Shown here: positions 1-4,814 of the stretch, piece by piece | How positions within the stretch are numbered: the stretch's first letter is position 1 | Layout of the letters: each line of letters opens with the position of its first letter | Assembly: GCA_003240795.1 (NCBI GenBank) | Contig: QFNK01000125.1 | Location: forward strand, 1-6,018 | Reading direction: 5' to 3' | DNA: 6,018 nt | Source: Micavibrio aeruginosavorus | Lineage (GTDB): Bacteria; Pseudomonadota; Alphaproteobacteria; Micavibrionales; Micavibrionaceae | Notes under the pieces: model-generated | Databases searched by the model: none | What the model was told of the DNA's origin: nothing | Seen by the model: only the letters and a program-made list of their open reading frames with translations | Position numbers and translations under genes: made by a program

Positions 1-460
1 CGATCGTGCCTTCGTCCATATACTGGCGCACTTTCTTTCCGCCGAGGCGGTCGCCCAGCGCGTCGTAAAGTGGGCGCAGGTACGGTGCCATCTTTTCATG
101 CATGTCGCCGGGCAGGTAGCCGAGCGATTCTCCTGCCTCCATCGCGGGCCGCGACAGGATGATCTTTTCAACCTTGCCCGCCTCCAGTGCCTCGACGGCG
201 GCGGAGATCGCAAGATACGTCTTGCCTGTTCCGGCAGGGCCGATGGCAAGTGTGAGGTTGTAATCCTTGATCGCCTCCATCAGACCGCGCTGTCCATCGG
301 AGCGCGGGCGGATGGTTTTCACATAGCTCTTGTCCCGCGCCTGGTCTATTTCCGTGTCCAGGGGGTGCCAGCCTTTATCGTCGAATGCCGGATGAACGAC
401 ATTTCCCTTTTTGTGCATGCGGCCATTGTCCTTGAAGCTCTTTGTAGGTTTTTTAGACAT
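1..460 (-). CDS. phoH: PhoH family P-loop ATPase, N-terminal part (runs off left edge)
   Basis: The first 153 codons of a PhoH-family protein are present; the C-terminus lies beyond base 1. A Walker A motif GPAGTGKT is at about residues 74-81, followed by the family signature IILSRPAMEAGESLGYLPGD and then EKMAPYLRPLYDALGDRLGG. The first ~45 residues are basic and polar (start MSKKPTKSFKDNGRMHKKG), and Walker A comes much earlier than in YbeZ/PhoL-type proteins, where a longer N-terminal domain precedes it. This is therefore the short form, as in E. coli PhoH and phage PhoH proteins. PhoH proteins are cytoplasmic ATPases linked to RNA metabolism and, in E. coli, to phosphate starvation; the exact role here is unknown. 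The ATG at 458-460 is chosen because AGGAAGGA (complement of 467-474) lies 6 bases upstream. Walker B and the family's later motifs are outside the window, so completeness cannot be judged. Confidence 0.93.
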   Translation of the reverse strand, partial: MSKKPTKSFKDNGRMHKKGNVVHPAFDDKGWHPLDTEIDQARDKSYVKTIRPRSDGQRGLMEAIKDYNLTLAIGPAGTGKTYLAISAAVEALEAGKVEKIILSRPAMEAGESLGYLPGDMHEKMAPYLRPLYDALGDRLGGKKVRQYMDEGTI

Positions 461-507
461 GGGCGGTCCTTCCTGTTGGGGTGGGGGTAAAGGCGGGAAA
501 AGGGCAC

Positions 508-539
508 AAAAAAGCCGCTCGGCAGAACGGCCAGCGGCT
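508..539 (-). terminator. Terminator-like hairpin in the phoH leader
   Basis: AGCCGCT (513-519) pairs with AGCGGCT (533-539). The stem continues with GGC/GCC (521-523 with 530-532) past a one-base bulge at C520, leaving a 6-base loop. On the minus strand the stem is followed by six U (complement of A508-A513), the form of an intrinsic terminator. It lies upstream of the phoH ribosome binding site, and no minus-strand gene precedes it. It may therefore act as an attenuator of phoH or stop stray transcription from the right. Confidence 0.65.
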
Positions 540-673
540 GGTGTGATTGGATGCGGAATTTTCTCGCTCCATCCGGCATGTCCGGCAGGAGAAATCCATC
601 GTAAAGAATGTATGTGTCTTTGTATCTTATCAAGGAGAACCCTTGTGTGAGGAGACGAAACGACCTTGCGCTG

Positions 674-703
674 ATTCTATCAAAGAATGCGGATTCTGGC
701 CAA
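674..703 (-). promoter_or_regulatory. Candidate phoH promoter
   Basis: On the minus strand TTGGCC (complement of 698-703) is followed after 18 bases by TAGAAT (complement of 674-679), a near-consensus -10. It would give a leader of about 200 bases before phoH, including the hairpin at 508-539. This is a motif match only. Confidence 0.35.
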
Positions 704-746
704 GGAAATCGGATGGATTTATATTTATCCCCATCTGTGAAAATTA

Positions 747-776
747 TTGAACCTATTTACGTGTCGTTCGTTATTT
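747..776 (+). promoter_or_regulatory. Weak candidate sodA promoter
   Basis: TTGAAC (747-752) and TTATTT (771-776) are separated by 18 bases in an A/T-rich stretch just upstream of sodA. The -10 match is poor. No Fur-, MntR- or SoxR-type operator was recognised. Confidence 0.22.
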
Positions 777-810
777 TTGAGAAGTTCGAAAAACATGAAA
801 GGGGATCTCT

Positions 811-1530
811 ATGAAAAATCTTATGCTGTTGGCCCTGTGTCTGGCCGTACCGGTCGGCCTCGCGGTTGCCGCGAACAAGGTTAAGGCGTCAGCCGCCAAT
901 TCATCATCGACGCAAGGCGCGTTCGCCCTGCCTGCGCTGCCATACACTGTCGATGCCCTCGAAGGCGCGATTGACGAGGAGACTATGCAGATCCACCACG
1001 GCAAGCATCATCAGGCCTATGTCGACAACCTGAACAAGGAAATCGAGAAGACCGCCGCCCTGAAAGGCAAGACGCTGGAACAGATCATGATGACGGTTTC
1101 CAAATATCCCGCCGCTGTCCGCAACAATGCCGGCGGCCACTGGAACCATTCCTTTTTCTGGACGATCATGACGCCGGAAACAACGCAGCCTTCGCCTCAG
1201 TTGGCCGCTGCCATCGATTCTTCTTTCGGTTCGATGGAGGAATTCAAAAAGAAATTTGAAGAGGCGGGCACAAAGCAATTCGGCTCGGGCTGGGCATGGC
1301 TGATCGTCGGCAAGGACGGCAAGCTGCAGGTTACCTCCACGCCAAATCAGGACAACCCCCTGATGGATGATGCAAAGGTAAAAGGCACTCCTGTCCTTGG
1401 CAACGATGTCTGGGAGCATGCCTACTACCTGCGCTATCAGAACAAGCGCGCCGATTACCTCAAGGCATGGTGGAACGTCGTCAACTGGAACCGCGTTTCC
1501 GAACTCTACGCGCAGGCCAGCACAAAATAA
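811..1530 (+). CDS. sodA: Exported superoxide dismutase, Fe/Mn family, Mn type
   Basis: A 239-residue enzyme that converts superoxide to oxygen and hydrogen peroxide. Residues 1-21 form a signal peptide (MKNLMLLALC, hydrophobic core, AVAA) with likely signal peptidase I cleavage near A20/A21, then a Ser/Ala-rich linker to about residue 36. The catalytic domain starts at FALPALPY. By alignment from memory with E. coli SodA, the metal ligands are H62 (IHHGKHH), H113 (GGHWNHSFFW), D199 and H203 (DVWEHAYYLRYQN), with Y70 as the second-sphere tyrosine. The GGH motif and the glutamine in TPNQDNPL (Q180) are manganese-type signatures; iron-type enzymes carry the glutamine near the second histidine. 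A cambialistic enzyme is not excluded. The leader predicts a periplasmic enzyme. The start ATG follows AAGGGGA with good spacing (about 799-804). The gene is monocistronic, with a terminator directly downstream. C10 does not form a lipobox, since leucine precedes it. Confidence 0.95.
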   Translation: MKNLMLLALCLAVPVGLAVAANKVKASAANSSSTQGAFALPALPYTVDALEGAIDEETMQIHHGKHHQAYVDNLNKEIEKTAALKGKTLEQIMMTVSKYPAAVRNNAGGHWNHSFFWTIMTPETTQPSPQLAAAIDSSFGSMEEFKKKFEEAGTKQFGSGWAWLIVGKDGKLQVTSTPNQDNPLMDDAKVKGTPVLGNDVWEHAYYLRYQNKRADYLKAWWNVVNWNRVSELYAQASTK

Positions 1531-1546
1531 ACGCACAGGATCGAAT

Positions 1547-1575
1547 AAAAAAGCCCGCTATGTAGCGGGCTTTTT
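1547..1575. terminator. Bidirectional terminator between convergent genes
   Basis: GCCCGCT (1553-1559) pairs with AGCGGGC (1564-1570) around the loop ATGT. The stem is preceded by six A (1547-1552) and followed by five T (1571-1575), so it can stop transcription from both sodA and the converging di-iron gene. It lies 16 bases after the sodA stop and 2 bases from the stop codon of the minus-strand gene. Confidence 0.9.
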
Positions 1576-1577
1576 CT

Positions 1578-2411
1578 TTATGCGGCTTTCGCCGTATTTT
1601 CCGCGTTCTTGACGTTTTTCTGGATCAGCCACCACGCCGCTTTGGATGCAAGCTTACCGCCCATGCCTTTCGGGTCGAAGCCGCAGGCCTTGAACACCAT
1701 GGCGACTGCGCGGTCAACCTGCGGTGCCTGATAATAGGAATAGGCGCGCTTCATATATTCGCGGTTCCATTTCTTGCGGTCATACTGCTCGTTGTCATTC
1801 GCGTTCGCGGCGAAAAACGCATAGGAAAGCTCATCGTCCTCGGACTCCGCAATACGGCCGAGCGCGATTTTCAAACGCTTCGCGCGTCCCATTTTCTCGA
1901 TCTTCAGGTAGCGGTTCAGCGTGTCGTAGAACAGCTTGTAATGACGGAACTCGTCGCCCGCAATCTTCGCGCAGATCTCTTTCAGGACAGGCTCGTCTGT
2001 GCTGGTGCCGATGGCGGTGTAATAGGAAGACGTGCCCGTTTCTACCATGCACCGCGCGATCATCTCGCCGGCGCGGCTGCCGCGGATGGATTCTTCATTG
2101 TTGAGGTGCTCGATCTTGTATCCCTCGCGGAATTTCGCCATCGCTTCTTCAAGCTTCCATGTCGGATCGACAAGCTCCGCCCATTTGCCAAGACTCTGGC
2201 CGTGCTGCACTTCTTCGGTGGCCCAGCAGCGCGACATTTCCTGGAATTGCGGATCGTCCGCGAACACCTTTTCAAGATAAGAGGAGTAGGCGACGGCGTT
2301 GTATTCGACCAGCGCGGCGGCCTTGACCACCATGATAAGGTCGGGCGTGATTTTCGAACGGTCGATCTTGGAATAGTCGATCTCGTTCATGTCCCAGTGT
2401 GGCAATCCCAT
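1578..2411 (-). CDS. Di-iron ferritin-like protein, acyl-ACP desaturase-like
   Basis: A 277-residue, mostly helical protein with a complete set of di-iron carboxylate ligands in four-helix-bundle order: E36 (ALVEYNAVAY), E67 and H70 (WATEEVQHG), E124 (MVETGTSSYY), and E154 and H157 (IAGDEFRHY). The pairs EEVQHG and DEFRHY match in form and spacing the EENRHG and DEKRHE motifs of soluble acyl-ACP desaturases, the closest family I recognise. Such enzymes use O2 and reduced ferredoxin to oxidise a bound acyl chain. This protein is shorter than plant desaturases (~360 residues) and ends soon after the second ligand pair with a basic Ala/Lys-rich tail, so the substrate is open; another oxygenase or an iron or peroxide-handling role is possible. 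No signal peptide or membrane segment is seen, so it is cytoplasmic. The ATG at 2409-2411 has an excellent Shine-Dalgarno AAGGAGG (complement of 2417-2423) 5 bases upstream. It stands alone, divergent from ornithine decarboxylase. Confidence 0.8.
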   Translation of the reverse strand: MGLPHWDMNEIDYSKIDRSKITPDLIMVVKAAALVEYNAVAYSSYLEKVFADDPQFQEMSRCWATEEVQHGQSLGKWAELVDPTWKLEEAMAKFREGYKIEHLNNEESIRGSRAGEMIARCMVETGTSSYYTAIGTSTDEPVLKEICAKIAGDEFRHYKLFYDTLNRYLKIEKMGRAKRLKIALGRIAESEDDELSYAFFAANANDNEQYDRKKWNREYMKRAYSYYQAPQVDRAVAMVFKACGFDPKGMGGKLASKAAWWLIQKNVKNAENTAKAA

Positions 2412-2452
2412 GGGGGCCTCCTTCTTCTCTTTTTTAATGGCTATTTACCATC

Positions 2453-2479
2453 ATTATCACCCCGCTGAAACACTGGCAA
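2453..2479 (-). promoter_or_regulatory. Candidate promoter of the di-iron gene
   Basis: On the minus strand TTGCCA (complement of 2474-2479) is followed by GATAAT (complement of 2453-2458), a 5/6 match to the -10 consensus. The 15-base spacer is short. Transcription would start about 35 bases upstream of the start codon, and the inverted repeat at 2485-2505 would lie just upstream of the -35. Confidence 0.4.
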
Positions 2480-2484
2480 GAAGC

Positions 2485-2505
2485 CTGTTTTTTCAGGTAA
2501 AACAG
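2485..2505. repeat. Perfect inverted repeat, candidate operator
   Basis: CTGTTTT (2485-2491) and AAAACAG (2499-2505) are perfect complements separated by 7 bases (TTCAGGT). The 21-base element lies between the two divergent promoter candidates, directly upstream of the minus-strand -35 and about 20 bases upstream of the plus-strand -35. This position suits a dimeric regulator controlling either or both genes. The outer CTG/CAG recalls enterobacterial LexA boxes, but the spacing differs and alphaproteobacterial LexA sites are direct repeats, so no regulator is named. Confidence 0.45.
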
Positions 2506-2523
2506 AAGTTTATAAAATAAGTA

Positions 2524-2551
2524 TTGCATCAGTGGAAAATAATGCTAGATA
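2524..2551 (+). promoter_or_regulatory. Candidate promoter of the decarboxylase leader
   Basis: TTGCAT (2524-2529), a 16-base spacer and TAGATA (2546-2551). The -35 is good and the -10 is weak. Transcription would begin near 2558, just where the conserved-looking leader starts. An alternative -10, TATAAA at 2511-2516, lacks a convincing -35. Confidence 0.35.
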
Positions 2552-2555
2552 CTCG

Positions 2556-2669
2556 AATTAACGCACGTGTCTATGGCCCTTCCCTCAAAAGAAGTTATGG
2601 TTATGCAACGACGGAAAACTAGCTGTTAACCGGAGCGGTAGCTCCCTTTAATTTTGGGTTTTAACGTTG
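2556..2669 (+). promoter_or_regulatory. speF-like cis-regulatory leader of ornithine decarboxylase
   Basis: A structured leader sits directly upstream of the decarboxylase, where Rfam describes the alphaproteobacterial speF element. Context plus the block ACTAGCTGTTAACCGGAGCG (2618-2637) led me to the assignment; the motif match is from memory and was not computed. Seen directly: a hairpin GGAGC-GGTA-GCTCC (2632-2645); TGTTAA (2624-2629), which can pair, with one G-U pair, either with TTAACG at 2558-2563 or with the identical TTAACG at 2661-2666; an 18-codon upstream ORF whose stop codon lies in that TGTTAA; and no strong Shine-Dalgarno before the decarboxylase start, only GGG at 2656-2658. 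The second pairing abuts the start codon and would mask the GGG, so it could repress translation. The expected signal would be ornithine or polyamine level, by inference from the gene controlled. Confidence 0.65.
2573..2629 (+). CDS. Candidate 18-codon leader peptide in the decarboxylase leader
   Basis: The frame reads MALPSKEVMVMQRRKTSC and stops at TAA (2627-2629), two bases before the GGAGC hairpin. It lies wholly within the structured leader. In gammaproteobacteria an unrelated speF gene is controlled by a leader peptide that senses ornithine, so a peptide here is plausible by analogy only. Against it, no Shine-Dalgarno precedes the ATG, although translation could start without one if the transcript begins close by. 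Internal ATGs at 2597 and 2603 are alternatives. Confidence 0.3.
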   Translation: MALPSKEVMVMQRRKTSC

Positions 2670-3881
2670 ATGAACCACAACCTTGAAGGCGAGGCGCTGA
2701 CCTCGTCGCAATTCACATCCACAAAAATCGACAACCTTGATGCATTCGTCATGCAGGAACAGCCGCGCTATCCCGTGTCTGTGCTGAAGAACGATGTCCT
2801 CAAGGAAAAGGCGGAAGAATTTACCGGCCTTTTCCCGGGGCGCATCCTTTATGCGGTCAAATGCAATCCCGATGAACGCGTGCTTCGCGCCCTTATCGCA
2901 GGCGGCGTCGACAGTTTTGACTGCGCCTCCATCGGCGAGATAGAGCTGGTCCGCGGCATAAAACCGGACGCGACCATCTATTTCATGCACCCGATAAAGG
3001 CGCGTGAATCCATTCGCGAGGCATACTTCGATCACGGCATCCGCGCATTCGTTCTGGATTCCGTGGACGAGCTGAAAAAGATTCTCGAGGAAACGCAAAA
3101 CGCGTCTGACCTGACGCTGTTCGTCCGTATGGCCGTGCCGAAGCAGAAAGTCGCAACCGACTTCTCCGCAAAATTCGGTGCGCCGCCTGTGCTGGCGACC
3201 GAACTTCTGGCGATGGCGCGCAAATCCTGCGCGCATCTGGGACTGTCGTTCCATGTTGGAACGCACTGCCTGGATACAGGTGCCTATTCAAACGCTGTAA
3301 AAGTCGCGGCGGGCGTAATCAAGGCAAGCGGCGTGAATGTCGAGGCGCTCGACGTCGGCGGCGGTTTCCCGGCCGATCTGGACCCTGCAAACCCTCCGCC
3401 TCCGCTTTCGCAGTTTATCTCTGCGGTAACGGATGCTCTGAAATCGGAAAACATGGAAGGGATCGAACTTCTGTGTGAACCGGGCCGCGGCATGGTTGCC
3501 TCAGGCGGCCAGCTGGTCGTCCGTGTGGAAGCGCGCAGGGGCGATCTTCTCTACATCAACGACGGTGCTTATGGCGGTATCTTCGAAGGCGGCCCTGCGG
3601 TCGATCTTCCCTATCCGTCGCGCATGATCCGTGCAAAAGGTCCGGCCGCGTCCGCGTTGATGGTTCCGTTCCGCTTCGCCGGTCCGACCTGCGACTCCGT
3701 GGACATGCTGAAAGGCCCGTTCCCGCTGCCCGAAGACATCCGTGAAGGCGACTTCATCGTGCTGGATCAACTCGGCGCCTATGGGGAGGTTTCCCGCACC
3801 CCGTTCAACGGCTTCGACAAGGTCATCCGCGTCGAACTGGACGAGAGCGCGGCAAAGGCGAAAATCGGCAAAGCAGCCTAA
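2670..3881 (+). CDS. odc: Ornithine decarboxylase, fold-III PLP-dependent
   Basis: A 403-residue cytoplasmic enzyme of the alanine-racemase-like (eukaryotic ODC) family that decarboxylates ornithine to putrescine, the entry to polyamine synthesis. Residues ~30-280 form the PLP-binding barrel: K64 in YAVKCNP binds PLP, H195 (SFHVGT) stacks on the ring, and the glycine loop 230-232 (DVGGGFP) and E270PGR273 hold phosphate and pyridine nitrogen. The C-terminal beta domain carries C341-D342 (GPTCDSVD), equivalents of human C360/D361 supplied across the dimer, and Y371 (LGAYGEVSRTPFNGF). The GPTCD motif favours ornithine, though some bacterial relatives also take lysine. The N-terminus is about 20 residues longer than in many bacterial relatives. 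ATG 2670 is chosen; TTG 2667 directly before it is in frame and sits better relative to GGG at 2656-2658, so it remains possible. The gene is a single unit, controlled by the leader upstream and ended by a hairpin terminator. Confidence 0.93.
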   Translation: MNHNLEGEALTSSQFTSTKIDNLDAFVMQEQPRYPVSVLKNDVLKEKAEEFTGLFPGRILYAVKCNPDERVLRALIAGGVDSFDCASIGEIELVRGIKPDATIYFMHPIKARESIREAYFDHGIRAFVLDSVDELKKILEETQNASDLTLFVRMAVPKQKVATDFSAKFGAPPVLATELLAMARKSCAHLGLSFHVGTHCLDTGAYSNAVKVAAGVIKASGVNVEALDVGGGFPADLDPANPPPPLSQFISAVTDALKSENMEGIELLCEPGRGMVASGGQLVVRVEARRGDLLYINDGAYGGIFEGGPAVDLPYPSRMIRAKGPAASALMVPFRFAGPTCDSVDMLKGPFPLPEDIREGDFIVLDQLGAYGEVSRTPFNGFDKVIRVELDESAAKAKIGKAA

Positions 3882-3921
3882 AAGGCTTTCAACGTCGCAA
3901 AAAAAACCGATAAATCATTTT

Positions 3922-3954
3922 ATAACCCGCCGCTCTGGCGGGTTATTCTGTTCT
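3922..3954 (+). terminator. Terminator after ornithine decarboxylase
   Basis: ATAACCCGCC (3922-3931) pairs perfectly with GGCGGGTTAT (3937-3946) around a 5-base loop, followed by TCTGTTCT. The stem is strong; the T tract is interrupted. It lies about 40 bases after the stop codon. Confidence 0.8.
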
Positions 3955-3990
3955 GAAAGTCCCACGTAGCGTCGCTTAAAGGAACAGACT

Positions 3991-4014
3991 ATGCTTTGGC
4001 TTTATCAATTGTAA
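3991..4014 (+). CDS. Candidate 7-codon mini-ORF coupled to the small gene
   Basis: ATG (3991) opens a frame encoding MLWLYQL, stopped by TAA at 4012-4014. AAAGGA (3978-3983) lies 7 bases upstream, a usable Shine-Dalgarno. The stop codon overlaps the first bases of the AAAGGAGG that serves the next gene, an arrangement that could couple or compete translation. A peptide this short may be chance; the paired signals make it worth recording. Confidence 0.3.
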   Translation: MLWLYQL

Positions 4015-4025
4015 AGGAGGTATAA

Positions 4026-4196
4026 ATGAAAGCAGTAAAAGTCGTAGTCGTAGAAGAAATATGGATTGCTCGCATTATTAGAAAAACAGGGAACGCGCTG
4101 CATTATATATCAACTATTCCTGAAAATCTAAGCGGCGAAGAATGTCGTTTGGCGAAATTTTGCCCGCTTACAGGACAATTATCCTTTAACTTCTAA
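4026..4196 (+). CDS. Small unrecognised protein, 56 residues
   Basis: ATG at 4026 follows a perfect Shine-Dalgarno AAAGGAGG (4013-4020) with 5-base spacing, the strongest initiation signal in the window, so I call this a gene despite its size. The 56 residues start MKAVKVVVVEEIWIARIIRK and end GQLSFNF. Valine/isoleucine-rich strands alternate with charged residues, and two cysteines stand at 40 and 46. There is no signal peptide or clear membrane helix. I do not recognise the family. Codons are visibly more A/T-rich than in all neighbours (many AAA, GAA, ATT, ATA), which suggests a separate origin or a recent insertion. The last 18 bases overlap, tail to tail, the end of the thioesterase-like gene on the other strand. 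No terminator follows it on the plus strand. Confidence 0.6.
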   Translation: MKAVKVVVVEEIWIARIIRKTGNALHYISTIPENLSGEECRLAKFCPLTGQLSFNF

Positions 4197-4745
4197 TTTC
4201 ATGTCCGAGCGCAGCACGTCTTCACTCTCCGCCCATTTTTGGATATAGGCGGGCACGGCGGGGCTCGGCAGGGTGTAATCGATGGCTTTCAAAATGTCCG
4301 CCGTCGGTATCGTCCCGCGCGTCTTCTTGTCAAAGAAGCTGCCTTTGACCAGCGCGATGGCGGCAACCGCACCGTCTTTCTTGCCGCCGTTGATGATGAA
4401 GCGGTGCTCCATATACACCCACTTGTCGTCCCAGCAAAGGATGCGGGTCAGAAGGCTGTATTTCTGAAAGGGGAGAAGGGGCAGGCGGTACCGTATGCTG
4501 GCGCTGGACAGCACCGGAATATACCCGTTCCTGATGACATATCCCGCAAGGCCGAGGCGCAGCACGAAATCCATCCGCCCGATATCCATGATGGTCAGAT
4601 ACCGCCCGTTGTTCATATGCCCGTTGAGATCCAGATCATTCGGCAAAACGCAGAAATTCAGCCGCGCCTCGCCCAGCGCATCCTCCACCCGCGGTTTGAA
4701 AAAGGATGCGATGAACATATACAAGAGGCGGAAATAAAGGTTCAT
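4179..4745 (-). CDS. Hot-dog thioesterase-like protein (THEM6/4HBT_2 type)
   Basis: A 188-residue protein with the hot-dog signature near the N-terminus: NDLDLNGHMNNGRYLTIMD at residues 36-54, where D39, H43 and N45/N46 occupy the conserved D-x-x-x-H-M-N-N positions of 4HBT_2 and THEM6-like proteins. These hydrolyse acyl-CoA or acyl-ACP thioesters, or are inactive relatives; the substrate cannot be inferred. Residues 4-16 form a short hydrophobic segment (YFRLLYMFIASFF) that could anchor it to the membrane, as in THEM6. The following beta strands and VYMEHRFI / ALVKGSFFD fit the fold. The start ATG 4743-4745 has only a weak Shine-Dalgarno (GACGGGC); no better start is seen. A strong terminator of the upstream gene ends 15 bases before this start, leaving no room for a separate promoter. 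Expression therefore depends on readthrough or a promoter inside the lipoprotein gene. Confidence 0.78.
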   Translation of the reverse strand: MNLYFRLLYMFIASFFKPRVEDALGEARLNFCVLPNDLDLNGHMNNGRYLTIMDIGRMDFVLRLGLAGYVIRNGYIPVLSSASIRYRLPLLPFQKYSLLTRILCWDDKWVYMEHRFIINGGKKDGAVAAIALVKGSFFDKKTRGTIPTADILKAIDYTLPSPAVPAYIQKWAESEDVLRSDMKLEVKG

Positions 4746-4760
4746 GCCCGTCAGCGTAGC

Positions 4761-4791
4761 AAAAAACCCGCCTTCGTTGAAGGCGGGTTTT
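4761..4791 (-). terminator. Strong terminator after the lipoprotein gene
   Basis: AAAACCCGCCTTC (4763-4775) pairs with GAAGGCGGGTTTT (4779-4791) across a 3-base loop: 13 perfect base pairs. On the minus strand it ends in TTTTTT (complement of A4761-A4766), ideal for stopping the lipoprotein transcript. The plus-strand tail is also T-rich (TTTT), so it may work both ways. Confidence 0.9.
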
Positions 4792-4814
4792 GGCGTTGTA
4801 TGAAAGGGCGTTGT

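Larger units (their letters stand above)
461..810. other. Divergent intergenic region between phoH and sodA
   Basis: This 350-base stretch holds no gene I can support. Open frames of 67-95 codons exist on both strands, but they start at TTG or at ATGs without a ribosome binding site, and they run into phoH or sodA. It contains the phoH Shine-Dalgarno (467-474), a terminator-like hairpin reading on the minus strand (508-539), a 7-base direct repeat TCCGGCA (572-578 and 581-587), a minus-strand promoter candidate (674-703), and an A/T-rich stretch from about 715 to 800 that should carry the sodA promoter. Confidence 0.7.

Noticed and set aside
572..587. Direct repeat TCCGGCA x2 as a regulator site
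   Set aside because: Two 7-base copies separated by 2 bases are too little to claim an operator; noted only in the intergenic entry.
346..633. 95-codon minus-strand frame overlapping the start of phoH
   Set aside because: It starts at TTG without an SD, overlaps phoH out of frame, and contains the terminator hairpin.
547..814. Plus-strand frames of 67-68 codons in the phoH-sodA interval
   Set aside because: They begin at TTG or at an ATG without an SD, overlap each other in different frames, and one runs into the sodA start; their composition is not protein-like.
904..1536. 210-codon open frame on the minus strand
   Set aside because: It is the antisense of the superoxide dismutase, whose catalytic motifs are unmistakable; no ribosome binding site was seen.
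1941..2468. 175-codon open frame on the plus strand
   Set aside because: It is antisense to the di-iron protein, which carries the full ligand set and an ideal SD.
2485..2505. LexA (SOS) box reading of the inverted repeat
   Set aside because: The enterobacterial box is CTG-N10-CAG and alphaproteobacterial LexA uses a GTTC direct repeat; this 7-7-7 repeat fits neither.
2661..3266. 201-codon open frame on the minus strand
   Set aside because: It is antisense to ornithine decarboxylase and has no recognisable motif.
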